Assembly: GCF_000007345.1 (NCBI RefSeq)
Contig: NC_003552.1
Span: 1,364,001-1,428,000 of the forward strand
Reading direction: 5' to 3'
Origin: Methanosarcina acetivorans C2A
GTDB lineage: Archaea > Halobacteriota > Methanosarcinia > Methanosarcinales > Methanosarcinaceae
Length of the DNA: 64,000 nt
Position numbers and translations under genes: made by a program. Shown piece by piece: positions 35,970 to 45,869 of this stretch (within the stretch, counting starts at the first letter, position 1; each line of letters starts with the position of its first letter). The notes under the pieces are model-generated. The model was given only the letters and a program-made list of their open reading frames with translations. It was not told where the DNA came from and did not search any database.

Positions 35970-38393
35970 ATGAAAATTGCAATTGTTGCACCGAGTCCTG
36001 TACCTTTCACTCTTGGGGGAGCAGAACTACTTTTTCTTGGAATGCAAAGTTCAATAAATAAACATACATCCCACCAATGTGAACTTATAAAAGTTCCAAT
36101 TAAAGAAAACAGTTTCTGGGATCTAATCGAGTCCTATTATAAGTTTTATCAGCTAGACCTTTCTCATTTTGATATGGTGATTTCTACCAAGTATCCTTCT
36201 TGGATGCTTAAACATGATAATCATACTGTCTATATGGTGCATCACTTGCGAGGATTGTTTGATACTTATCACTTCTGCAACGAGGCTTACGAGGTTGCAC
36301 CTAAACTCAGAACAGGCCTTGTCAAAGAGGTTCTGGATCTTGTTCATACTTATAAATCCGAACAGAATGTTGATAGAGTGTTTGAAAGGCTTTTTGAGTT
36401 GAAAAAAGAGCAAAAAAAATATGATAACGAAACTTTCAGATTTCCGGGACCCTTTATCAGGCAGATTATCCATTTTTTTGATGAATATGCACTTGCTCCT
36501 GAAAGAGTCGATAGATACCTCACAATGTCGAATAATGTAAAAAAGCGAGCAAATTACTTTCCTCTCAATGTGCAGGTAGATGTAAATTATCCTCCTTCAA
36601 AAATAGAGAATTTTGAGTGTAATTCATATAGTTACCTTTTTACTGCAAGCCGCCTTGATGGTCCAAAGCGGATCGATCTTCTAATTAAGGCAATGAAACA
36701 TGTCCCCCATAATGTGAAATTGAAAATTGCGGGAACCGGTCCAGATGAAGATAAACTAAAAAAAATGGCAGAAAACGATCTCAGAATAGAATTCCTTGAT
36801 TTTGTGAGCGAAGATGAACTTATAAAATTATATTCTGATTCTCTTGCCGTTCTATTTGTTCCTTTTGACGAAGACTACGGCTTAATTACAATTGAGGGAA
36901 TGATGAGCAAAAAACCGGTTATCACTACAATAGACAGTGGAGGACCTCTGGAATTTGTTAAAGATTCCGAAACCGGGTATATTGTAGAATCGGAACCTCA
37001 AAAAATTGCTGAAAAAATTAATTATCTTATTGAAAATCCGGAAATCGCCAGAAAAATGGGGTTTGCTGCATACCAGAGCGTGAAGGGCATAACATGGAAG
37101 AATTTTTCATCTCAACTTGTTGCTAAAAAGGGTGTTTCTGCTCCTGTTAAGAAGGATATTTTTAGTCCTGCTAAAAAGAACATTATAACGTCTAATAGAG
37201 AGAAAATTCTTGTGTTGGCCACTTACTCATGTTATCCCCCGAGAGGGGGAGGTCAACACCGATTATATAATATATATTCTCTACTGGCAAAAGAGTTTGA
37301 TGTAACAATCTGTTCAATAATTGAAGCAAATAAGCAATATCAGAATCTTGTTCTGGACAATGGATTAAAGCAAATCTGTATTCCTCAGAGTACAGAACAT
37401 GCGAGGTATCAATGGGAAGCCGAGAAAAAAGTTGGGGCAAACCTTTATGATGTAGCTATGATAGATTTCGTTGATTATTCAAAAGAATATGTAGGAAAAA
37501 TAAAAGAACTAGCAGTAGATTCGGATATTGTAGTTTTTTCACATCCATATTTGTGGCCTTTAAATAAATTTATAAACAAAAATAAAAAAGTAATCTATGA
37601 AGCTCACAACCTTGAATATTTACTTAAAAAAGATTACGTTAAGGATTCCGGGTATATAACTAAAATATATGATACCGAAAAAGAGGCATCCTTAAAATCA
37701 GATCTAATACTCTGTACATCTGAAGAGGATAAACAGAATTTAATTGAAGTTTATGGGGCTAATCCTGAAAAAATTCTGGTTACTCCAAATGGAGTTGATA
37801 CCACCAAAATACATTTTATAAAAAATGAAGAAAGAAAAAAACAAAAGGAACTTACAGGATTATCAGACTTTACCACTATTATTTTTGTTGGGAGCTGGCA
37901 CCCTCCAAATCTTGAAGCTTTAAAGTTTATAACAGACAAACTGTGCAGAATAAATACGAAATATAAATTTTTAGTGGTTGGGAGCGTCAAAGATTATTAT
38001 TTAGACGAATACGGGAAACTGCCTCGAAGCGTTCTGTCTTTTGGAACTGTTGACGAGGACGAAAAGTATGAGATCTATAAGCTGGCAGATATTGCCATAA
38101 ACCCCATGTTTAGCGGATCAGGTACAAACCTCAAAATGCTGGATTATATGAGTGCAGGAATCCCCGTAGTCAGTACCTCTGTAGGGGCAAGAGGTTTGGA
38201 TACAGAAAATGAAGTGCATGCTCTCATCTGTCCTGCTGAAGAGTTCCAGGAAAAAATTTCTGTGTTACTGGTGAACGAGGAATTGCAACAAAGACTGAAA
38301 ATAAGTGCAAGAAATCTGGTAGAAAGAAAGTACTCCTGGGAAATAATAGCCCAATCAATTGTTGATAAATTAAAGGAGGGAGTTGATTTATGA
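35970..38393 (+). CDS. Double GT4 glycosyltransferase (two GT-B modules in one chain)
   Basis: About 807 residues. Module 1 (to ~405) begins MKIAIVAPSPVPFTLGGAEL and has the donor block DEDYGLITIEGMMSKKPVITT. After a linker rich in Lys/Pro, module 2 (from ~412) begins KILVLATYSCYPPRGGGQHRL and has FSGSGTNLKMLDYMSAGIPVV. Two complete modules suggest two sequential sugar additions, or alternating linkages in a repeating polymer. Start: ATG 35970 lies 5 bases after GGTGA; the in-frame ATG at 35955 overlaps the methyltransferase stop (ATGA) and is possible. The following GT4 overlaps its stop by ATGA. Confidence 0.88.
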   Translation: MKIAIVAPSPVPFTLGGAELLFLGMQSSINKHTSHQCELIKVPIKENSFWDLIESYYKFYQLDLSHFDMVISTKYPSWMLKHDNHTVYMVHHLRGLFDTYHFCNEAYEVAPKLRTGLVKEVLDLVHTYKSEQNVDRVFERLFELKKEQKKYDNETFRFPGPFIRQIIHFFDEYALAPERVDRYLTMSNNVKKRANYFPLNVQVDVNYPPSKIENFECNSYSYLFTASRLDGPKRIDLLIKAMKHVPHNVKLKIAGTGPDEDKLKKMAENDLRIEFLDFVSEDELIKLYSDSLAVLFVPFDEDYGLITIEGMMSKKPVITTIDSGGPLEFVKDSETGYIVESEPQKIAEKINYLIENPEIARKMGFAAYQSVKGITWKNFSSQLVAKKGVSAPVKKDIFSPAKKNIITSNREKILVLATYSCYPPRGGGQHRLYNIYSLLAKEFDVTICSIIEANKQYQNLVLDNGLKQICIPQSTEHARYQWEAEKKVGANLYDVAMIDFVDYSKEYVGKIKELAVDSDIVVFSHPYLWPLNKFINKNKKVIYEAHNLEYLLKKDYVKDSGYITKIYDTEKEASLKSDLILCTSEEDKQNLIEVYGANPEKILVTPNGVDTTKIHFIKNEERKKQKELTGLSDFTTIIFVGSWHPPNLEALKFITDKLCRINTKYKFLVVGSVKDYYLDEYGKLPRSVLSFGTVDEDEKYEIYKLADIAINPMFSGSGTNLKMLDYMSAGIPVVSTSVGARGLDTENEVHALICPAEEFQEKISVLLVNEELQQRLKISARNLVERKYSWEIIAQSIVDKLKEGVDL

Positions 38394-39556
38394 AGGTCGC
38401 ATTTGTCGTCCAGAGATACGGCGAGGATATAATTGGAGGTGCGGAATATCTAACCAGACTTATTGCTGAACATATGATAAAATATCATGAAATAGAAGTC
38501 CTCTCCACCTGTGCAAAAGATTACCATACATGGAAAAATGATTACAAAAAAGGAACTGAAACCATAAATGGTGTCCTGGTTCGAAGATTTGCAAATTCAA
38601 AAAAACGAGATCTAAATAAGCACAGCAAGATTCAGGAAAAGGCTTTTTTTACCACTCACAACAGGGAAGACGAAATTTTATGGATAAATGAACAGGGGCC
38701 TTACTGCCCTGAATTGATAGAATATATCTCCAAAAACAAAGACAACTACGATGCCTTTGTATTTTTTACATTCAGGTATTACCCCAGTTATTATGGGATC
38801 AAAGAGGTAGGAAACAAATCTTTGGTTGCCCCTTTCGCAGAAAATGACCCTGCTCTTGACCTGTCTACTACGAAAGAACTATTTATGAATGTCAGGGGTA
38901 TCATATACAGCACTCCTGAAGAACAAAACTTAATTAAAGCAAAAACGGACCTGAAAGAAGAAGGAAAAATCTTTGATATTGTTGGGTGTGGAATCGAAAT
39001 TCCTGAAATTATCACGGAATACAAGGGTCTGGAAGATAAGGATTATATTTTCTACCTCGGCAGGATTGAAGGTTCTAAAGGCTGTTACAAGTTGTTCGAA
39101 TATTATCTTAAATTGTTAAAGGAGTTTCCAGAAATTCCTTCTCTTGTTCTGGCAGGATATGATGCCATAGGTGTTCCAAAACATGATAAGATAAAATATC
39201 TTGGTTTTGTTTCCGAGGCTGAAAAATACTCTCTTCTTAAAAATGCTCAGTTTTTGATTATGCCATCCCCCTATGAAAGCTTATCATTAGTTACACTTGA
39301 GTCGATGGGATGCGGGACTCCTGTACTTGTAAACGGGGAATGTGATGTCTTAAAAGGTCACTGCATAAGGAGTAATGCAGGTCTCTGGTATCAGAGTTAC
39401 GATGAATTTCGTGAATGTCTGAATTTCTTATGCTCAAACAGAGATATTCTGAATAAAATGGGAGATAATGGAAGAAAATTTATTGAAAAAATTTATACAT
39501 GGGAAAAAGTGGAAATGAAGTATTTACATTTACTGGGGGAGTTGGTAAAAAAATAG
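38390..39556 (+). CDS. GT4-family glycosyltransferase
   Basis: 388 residues; starts at the ATG of an ATGA overlap with the double GT4. N-terminal VVQRYGEDIIGGAEYLTR glycine motif, and C-terminal YLGRIEGSKGCYKLFEY plus PSPYESLSLVTLESMGCGTPVLVNGE donor-binding block. Last gene of the overlapping export operon. Linkage specificity cannot be read. Confidence 0.87.
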   Translation: MKVAFVVQRYGEDIIGGAEYLTRLIAEHMIKYHEIEVLSTCAKDYHTWKNDYKKGTETINGVLVRRFANSKKRDLNKHSKIQEKAFFTTHNREDEILWINEQGPYCPELIEYISKNKDNYDAFVFFTFRYYPSYYGIKEVGNKSLVAPFAENDPALDLSTTKELFMNVRGIIYSTPEEQNLIKAKTDLKEEGKIFDIVGCGIEIPEIITEYKGLEDKDYIFYLGRIEGSKGCYKLFEYYLKLLKEFPEIPSLVLAGYDAIGVPKHDKIKYLGFVSEAEKYSLLKNAQFLIMPSPYESLSLVTLESMGCGTPVLVNGECDVLKGHCIRSNAGLWYQSYDEFRECLNFLCSNRDILNKMGDNGRKFIEKIYTWEKVEMKYLHLLGELVKK

Positions 39557-40111
39557 GTGGTCCTACTACCTTTTTATCAACTTTAACTGTTACTATCTTG
39601 CCTAACCTGCCTGCTCCTGTACACCGGTTTTATCCATATCAATACCATAGGAATCCCTTATTATGTCAAACTTATATTCGGCAGGTCGACATTATGAATT
39701 AAATATTTTTGCTGATATTGTTTTTTAAACATTCTGCAAATTTGTAATATACTTGGAGCTGGTTAACATATGACTCAAATCTTACGCCCTATATAAGTAA
39801 CGAACCATTTTTGCAGTAATGTTTAATGTGGAAGAAAATGTGTTTTCCCACAAAAACGCTATCAGTAAAAATACTTGGAAAAAATCAAGTTACCTGCCGA
39901 AAGTAGGGTCAAACCTCTCTCACAAAGCCTTTAACCATTGATTTTCTCCCTCAAAACCCGTCTTTTAATTTCCGACAGAGGCGAGAAAAACAGGGCAGGG
40001 TCTTCTGTTCTCAATCTTTGAAAACTGGAGAGTTCTAATCCACCGAAAATGGGGAGTTACTCTCCATCTTTACCAACCTGAAGTTTCTTTCATAAGAAAA
40101 TAAGAAACTCT
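39557..40111. other. 555-base spacer between convergent glycan genes
   Basis: No supported gene. The segment about 39900-40030 is less AT-rich than its surroundings and on the minus strand reads open for ~28 codons with a coding-like composition, so it may be a decayed gene or IS remnant. No family is recognised. Confidence 0.4.
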
Positions 40112-42301
40112 TTAAGATACTGTAATGTTTTGCATTGCAAAACTAAGTTCTCTCGTATCCGGACTATCGCTAATTTGTGCAGGAGAAATGGATTTCTCCC
40201 AGGTAGAAAATTCTATAATATTCTCTCCTTTTTCAAGAGTTAATGGTATTTTCATATAAGTGAAATCTGTTGGTATGGTTTCCTCGAAACAGTCATCTCC
40301 AGCATAGATTTCTATGTTTTTTGGACTATGATGGCTGAGTATTCGGAAACTAAGGGTTTTATTTATTTTTTCGTTTGAGCATATTATTAGTGTAGCATTG
40401 TTCGACATCCATCTAGTTGGGACTCCGTCCCATTCCTCCAGAGCATACCAATTATCCTTTAAAATCATAAATGGTTTTACAGGCTCTTTTTTTACACGAT
40501 ATACGATCAGAGAATCTTTTTCGTATGTTTTTTGTTCCGTATGGAGCGATTCCTGTATCAATCTCTTGGCTAGATTAACCTCTTTGTTATCCATATAATC
40601 TGTATGTAATATAATATACGATATGTTATAATTATTCAAAATGGATGTTCCGACTCTATTTATATCCTGGTTCAGAATATCGACAGTAAAAGGCTGTAAA
40701 TAGGTTAATTCTCTTACCACAGGTGTATTTAATTCAAAATTTCTTGCATTGGATGGTAATCTGGCAGCCCAGTTACCTACGACAGGTTTTCCATGTATTG
40801 TTTGATAATAAATAATACTTACACCTGCATTATAATTTAGAGTTGCAGGTATTTCGAGCAGTGCGTAATTGTCTTTATCCTGTGAGATTTCTTCATAAAA
40901 TGATGGCCGGCTCACAGCTGATACCGGAAAAGGAATTGCTAAATATTCAAAAATTATCAAACTGCTTATTATAATTGCAATTATCTTTTTATTATTTTTA
41001 TTAGATTTTAGTAATTCTGAAATTCCATAACCAGTCAAAACTGCGAATGAGAGGGAAGCGATTACAAAAAATCTCCCAACTGTCCTGCAGTTGTCCAGAA
41101 ATGGGATCAAATAATATAAAACTAAATGGGGAAGAGGGACAGTAGTATTGAACACTGTAAACGTTGTGTTACCATTTATGTGAAGAAGTGGACCAAGGCT
41201 TATTAACGAAAAAAACAATGCAGCTATTGACCAAAATTTTACACATTTATCTCCTTTAAGTCTAATGGTTGCGAACGAAGAGAGTAAAATGACAGTATAT
41301 CCGATATAGGTTGTATTCTCACTGACATTTCCTGAGAAATTGCTGTAAATGTCCTTAGTAAAATCTCCGAATACTGGGTGAAAAACAGATGGAAGGAAAA
41401 AACTTAGTAAATCAGTCGAGAACGTAACAGCTTCAAATGGGTTTAATTTCAAAAAATTTTCATTAGATATAGCTATTAGGAGGTTGTCTATTGTGAGAGG
41501 TATCAAACCTGAGAATGAGACCACTCCAAATAAAGCGTACTTATAAAAGATTTTTTCGAATATTTCTCTGTAGTCTTTTTTTTCTTCTCTTAAAAAAATA
41601 TAGATTTCATATAAAAATAATAACATTACAAAAATTCCCATGAATACCATGTATTGAAGATCGCTCATGGCTACAAAAATAAAGAATACTCCTGCAAAAA
41701 AACTGTTTCGAACTCCCCCTTCTCTAAACATTTTCATTAAGTATAAAGCACAAAAGGGTAACCACTCGATGCTGACAGCCCCCAAATGACCAAGAGAATG
41801 TGCAAAGTGGTACGGCGAGAATGCAAACACCAGTCCAGCTATAAATGAAGCCAGTTTGTCCCCGGAGAGGTAGGTTATAAGTAAATATGTGCCATATGCT
41901 CCAAAAATAAACGAGAATAAAAATAGTATATTGTATGCTATATGGATCTCCATTACTCTAGATAATACATACGAGACAACTTGATTAAATGCAGAATGTA
42001 ATGGTGTTACTGGCACTCCATAAGGATAAAATATTAAGTAATCATGTGTTAATTTTGTGAGGTCGGGATTGAATAAAGCTGTTGGCGTGTACCAAAGTGA
42101 TCTTATCCATTGAAATGCATCTGTCATTCCCGGAATATGTGTGCGTATTTTAAAAATTACAGGATAAGTGAGTATAAAAGTAAATAAGGTATACAATGTT
42201 AAAATTTTGATATTTTCATTTAATTTATTTCTCTGAAAATACCAAATTGGGACATGTATATGTTTTTTTAATTTTTCTCTATCTGGGATGCTAAATACCA
42301 T
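40112..42301 (-). CDS. Multi-spanning membrane glycosyltransferase-like protein (GT-C type, YfhO-like)
   Basis: 729 residues with roughly 12 hydrophobic segments in the first ~480 residues and a soluble C-terminal domain. The first extracytoplasmic loop carries GMTDAFQWIRSLWY, where Asp could be the GT-C catalytic acid, and the SPYHFAHSLGHLGAVSIEWLP stretch is common in PMT/YfhO-like membrane proteins. These use polyprenyl-phosphate sugars on the outside of the membrane. The ATG follows GAGGA at 5 bases. It is monocistronic and AT-rich. The GT-C assignment is by topology and loop motif; specific activity unknown. Confidence 0.7.
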   Translation of the reverse strand: MVFSIPDREKLKKHIHVPIWYFQRNKLNENIKILTLYTLFTFILTYPVIFKIRTHIPGMTDAFQWIRSLWYTPTALFNPDLTKLTHDYLIFYPYGVPVTPLHSAFNQVVSYVLSRVMEIHIAYNILFLFSFIFGAYGTYLLITYLSGDKLASFIAGLVFAFSPYHFAHSLGHLGAVSIEWLPFCALYLMKMFREGGVRNSFFAGVFFIFVAMSDLQYMVFMGIFVMLLFLYEIYIFLREEKKDYREIFEKIFYKYALFGVVSFSGLIPLTIDNLLIAISNENFLKLNPFEAVTFSTDLLSFFLPSVFHPVFGDFTKDIYSNFSGNVSENTTYIGYTVILLSSFATIRLKGDKCVKFWSIAALFFSLISLGPLLHINGNTTFTVFNTTVPLPHLVLYYLIPFLDNCRTVGRFFVIASLSFAVLTGYGISELLKSNKNNKKIIAIIISSLIIFEYLAIPFPVSAVSRPSFYEEISQDKDNYALLEIPATLNYNAGVSIIYYQTIHGKPVVGNWAARLPSNARNFELNTPVVRELTYLQPFTVDILNQDINRVGTSILNNYNISYIILHTDYMDNKEVNLAKRLIQESLHTEQKTYEKDSLIVYRVKKEPVKPFMILKDNWYALEEWDGVPTRWMSNNATLIICSNEKINKTLSFRILSHHSPKNIEIYAGDDCFEETIPTDFTYMKIPLTLEKGENIIEFSTWEKSISPAQISDSPDTRELSFAMQNITVS

Positions 42302-43604
42302 TGTATCCTCTTCTAAATAGAAATATGTTATTATAAAATTATGTATACCATATACTTTTATTCAGAAAGTTCAAACTTAAAAAGGTTTTATCACTTTTGG
42401 GTTTATGTAAAAATAATTTTTTTATCGATATTTTTCCCAGAACTATTTCCATATAAAACCGCTAAGCTGGAAGTTTCTTAAAGCCTATTTCAAACTCTAT
42501 TTATCTTATGTGATTCCTGAACTACATTTTTCGGGTATGATATTTCTTTGATTTCATGTCCTGTTAATACTTTCTTGCACGACTCTATTCGGCTAAAAAC
42601 CTTTCTATTGCATTTTTCTCTTTAAATTCTTCCCAATTTTCCTTCCGAATCTCCTTCTCCTTTTACTTTAGATTTCTTATGTTTACTGGTGTATTGAATC
42701 AGCTGTCATGTAGAAGATCTGCGAATAAGCCTTCCTTTAGATCCCTGCACTAATTTGTAAATAATCATATAAAGAGTTAAGTTGCTCTTATTTGCAGGAA
42801 CAACACTGATAGGGAAGACAAACTCTCCAAATAAACAAGACAATTAAAATATTCAATTTTACTCCTGTTACTTTCTTCCAGTTACTATAATTAATGAGTG
42901 TTGACTTAAACCTTGGTTACGGAAACATTTTTCCAAGTATAAATCCATAACAAAGCACAAAACTCCATTCGTTAAATTCCTTAAGTCGGAACAAAGTTTC
43001 CCCATGTCTAAATTCTATGATGGGAGATAATATTTTATTATCTGTAGAACATCATCGGTTTCATACAGATATGATTCTAAATTCATGATTCCAATTTTAT
43101 ATTGGTATGGGTGATGGACTCTTCTTCAACTCTATACACAAAATAATGAATAGAAATATTTTTATAGTTCTAAAGTAATTCCGCTAACAGCAATATCACT
43201 AATGCTTCTTTTAACATTTCAAATATGGCGGTTCATATCTTAAAAGTGGGGACAAAGAATCGATTCAACGAAAAGCGTATTCAAGCGTTCAATTGAAGTA
43301 AGGTATTGTTCTCAGTTTAACATCAGAATTTAATATTAAACATTGAGGAATATGAAAGTTCTAATAGGCCTAAGAGCCTATCCGAAAAGTCAGTAATGCA
43401 TGTTGAGAAGTCACAATAGGTCTATAATATCAGAGTATCCGTTCCGGTTTTGCATATTGCATATTGTGAAAGTTACAGCAAGTAACCACTTTTCGGATAG
43501 GCTCTAAATAGAACAGGCGTAAAATAGATATATTATGACCGTTGCTAACAATATTTTACTATCTCAGCAATCTATCTGGTCTTGGCTAAAATGGGTAATT
43601 ACTT
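42302..43604. other. 1.3-kb non-coding, AT-rich spacer
   Basis: No reading frame with coding character on either strand. It holds the upstream region of the leftward membrane protein, a MITE-like unit at 43373-43505, and possible TATA sequence for the rightward gene near 43525-43540 (AATAGATATATTATG). Its length within a dense glycan locus suggests lost genes or past insertions. Confidence 0.5.
43373..43505. mobile_element. MITE-like element with perfect 18-bp inverted ends (133 bp)
   Basis: Left end AGAGCCTATCCGAAAAGT (43373-43390) and right end ACTTTTCGGATAGGCTCT (43488-43505) are exact inverted repeats. The interior has no coding frame. It looks like a deletion derivative of an insertion sequence. 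No clear target duplication was seen. Confidence 0.8.
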
Positions 43605-44567
43605 ATGAAATATATTACTAGAAAAAAGCTTATATCTGTGCTTGTAACTTTTTTGCTTCTTGGAATTATATTATCTCAGATCAGAATAGAGGACCTTATC
43701 TCAACAATTAAAAATATTGATATAACTTATTTGATCCTGGGTTTTTTTTTGTATATCTTAAGTTATCTTCTTCGAGGATTAAGATTCCATCTCCTTTTAG
43801 ACAAAAAAATATCTATCAACGATCTTTTTCATGTCGTGTGCGTCCATAATATGGTAAATAGTATTCTTCCGGCAAGGTCTGGTGAACTTTCCTACATATA
43901 CATGTTGAAAAGATATCACAATAAATCTACCGGAGAAGGAGTTGCAACATTATTGGTTGCAAGGGTACTTGATTTTATTACAATCTCACTACTGTTTTTT
44001 ATCTCTTCGCTTTTTGTACATGATTTTCCCGAAACGTTTTCTAGCATTATCTGGTTAGTCGTTTCATTTACGGTTTTGCTGGCTATTTTTTTGATAGTCT
44101 TGCTTTATGCAGGTGAAATTTTTTTGAGGTTTACTGATGCAGTTTTCATAACTCTCAAACTGGATAAAAACGGTTTAGTTAACCTCTTTTTAGGAAAATC
44201 AAAAGAGATAGTTGACAGCTTCCAAAATATAAAGAATAGCGGTAAAATGATGGAATTGTGTATAATCTCTTTTATCATCTGGTTTACTTTATATTTTATG
44301 AATTATACTTTAATTAAATCTTTAGACATCAATATTGGTTTTTTTGAAGTTTTATTAGCTTCTACTTTTGTAGTTTTTATGTCCGTTCTTCCTGTCCAGG
44401 GACTGGGAGGGTTCGGAACTTATGAAGTTGGGTGGACAATTGGCTTTGTTGGAATAGGATTGTCTAAGGAGCTTGCAATCAACTCAGGTATAGTTGTTCA
44501 TATTATCGGAGTTTTTTACTATGTGTTATTAGGATTGTATGGATATCAATATTTATGTAAAAAATAA
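43605..44567 (+). CDS. Lysylphosphatidylglycerol synthase TM / AglD-type membrane protein (flippase-like)
   Basis: 320 residues, about eight transmembrane segments. Family landmarks are LRGLRFHLLL after the second helix, NSILPARSGELSYIYML (the conserved PxRxGE motif) and the late PVQGLGGFGTYEVGW (PGGLGxxE-like) motif. Members of this UPF0104/LPG_synthase_TM family are proposed to move lipid or lipid-linked sugars across the membrane and occur in archaeal N-glycosylation loci. No strong Shine-Dalgarno; the start ATG precedes the first helix. Monocistronic in a glycan locus. Confidence 0.83.
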   Translation: MKYITRKKLISVLVTFLLLGIILSQIRIEDLISTIKNIDITYLILGFFLYILSYLLRGLRFHLLLDKKISINDLFHVVCVHNMVNSILPARSGELSYIYMLKRYHNKSTGEGVATLLVARVLDFITISLLFFISSLFVHDFPETFSSIIWLVVSFTVLLAIFLIVLLYAGEIFLRFTDAVFITLKLDKNGLVNLFLGKSKEIVDSFQNIKNSGKMMELCIISFIIWFTLYFMNYTLIKSLDINIGFFEVLLASTFVVFMSVLPVQGLGGFGTYEVGWTIGFVGIGLSKELAINSGIVVHIIGVFYYVLLGLYGYQYLCKK

Positions 44568-44729
44568 TATCCCAACCATCCCGTATTTAATTACTTTATT
44601 GTAGATGCTTTGCCAGATATAAGTTTCATATATCTCAGAGTGTTTTAAAAGGAGTAATTTGTTGCTTAAATTGGTTTGTAATTTTATTATCTCTTATACC
44701 AACATCCCAAGAGATAGTTTGTAATTAAA

Positions 44730-45869
44730 TTAACTCCTATCCAACATTCCAAGATATTCTTTACATATTCTTTCGTCTTCAAATTTTTTAATTTCCTTCT
44801 TATTGTACTCTGTAAAATTAATTTTAAGTTGATTGTCTTGCTCGAATTTATTTATCATCCCAGCCAAAGTTTCAACGTCTCCATAACGAACAAGATATCC
44901 ATTCTTTCCTTCTTTTATAAAATCAACCTGACCACCGTTATCAGTTGAAATTATTGGAAGACCAACCTGCATAGCCTCTTGCAAAACGATCCCGAACCCT
45001 TCATGTACTGAAGAAAGCACGTAAATATCAGAGTTTTGAAGGTATTGAAACTTCTCGATTTCTGAAACAAATCCTAAAAAATGAATTCTGTCTGAAATAT
45101 TCAATTCTTCAGCTAAATTAGCCAGATTCTCTTTTTCGGGGCCTTCTCCAATAATCAACGCATGAACATTATCAGGAGTGTTTTTTATAGCTTTAATCAA
45201 AAAATCAAAGCCTTTTCTTTTCACCAATCTCCCCACACTTATAGTATAAAATAAATTCTCATCCAATCCCAATCCCTTGCGGTTGATTTTTTCAAACATA
45301 ATAGGCTCGTAAGCTAAAGGAATAATGTTTATGTCTTTTTCAATATTATAGTATTTTAATGCATTATCTTTAATATCCGATGATTCAGCGACAACATATC
45401 TTGAATTACTTAATACCCATTCTACAATTTTCTTTAAGTACCATTTTTTGTGAGGAGAATAACTTTTGGAAGGGTCGTAGATATCTCCTCCATATATGGA
45501 TAGAATATTCTGCAGGTTAAATTTACGAGATATCCAGATTCCCAGGGGTCCGCTCGGAACAGCAAAATGAGTGTTAATAAACGAATACTGATTTATTTTG
45601 CACAGTTTGCAAGTTTTTGTGTAAGCTAAAAAAGGGAAACTGACCATAGAAGGAAGTGTAGCAGTAGATAGTTCTTTTCGCCCGATGACATTAACTCTAT
45701 AAACATTAATTCCATCAACATTTTCATAATTTTTTAAGCCATTGAATCCGGTTGTAACATAATCAACCTGATAACCAAGTTTAATAAAACCTTCTGCAAG
45801 TTTTTTGGCAGCAACCCCTCCTCCACCCCCCAGCGGAGGGAACTCGTAATTTAACATTAAAATCCTCAT
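44730..45869 (-). CDS. GT4-family glycosyltransferase
   Basis: 379 residues. N-terminus MRILMLNYEFPPLGGGGGVAA with the acceptor-side glycine loop; C-terminal VGRLVKRKGFDFLIKAI and SSVHEGFGIVLQEAMQVGLPIIST donor block. Starts at the ATG that overlaps the GT2 stop (ATGA). With GT2 and the epimerase it forms a three-gene minus-strand operon. Donor and acceptor unknown. Confidence 0.88.
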   Translation of the reverse strand: MRILMLNYEFPPLGGGGGVAAKKLAEGFIKLGYQVDYVTTGFNGLKNYENVDGINVYRVNVIGRKELSTATLPSMVSFPFLAYTKTCKLCKINQYSFINTHFAVPSGPLGIWISRKFNLQNILSIYGGDIYDPSKSYSPHKKWYLKKIVEWVLSNSRYVVAESSDIKDNALKYYNIEKDINIIPLAYEPIMFEKINRKGLGLDENLFYTISVGRLVKRKGFDFLIKAIKNTPDNVHALIIGEGPEKENLANLAEELNISDRIHFLGFVSEIEKFQYLQNSDIYVLSSVHEGFGIVLQEAMQVGLPIISTDNGGQVDFIKEGKNGYLVRYGDVETLAGMINKFEQDNQLKINFTEYNKKEIKKFEDERICKEYLGMLDRS

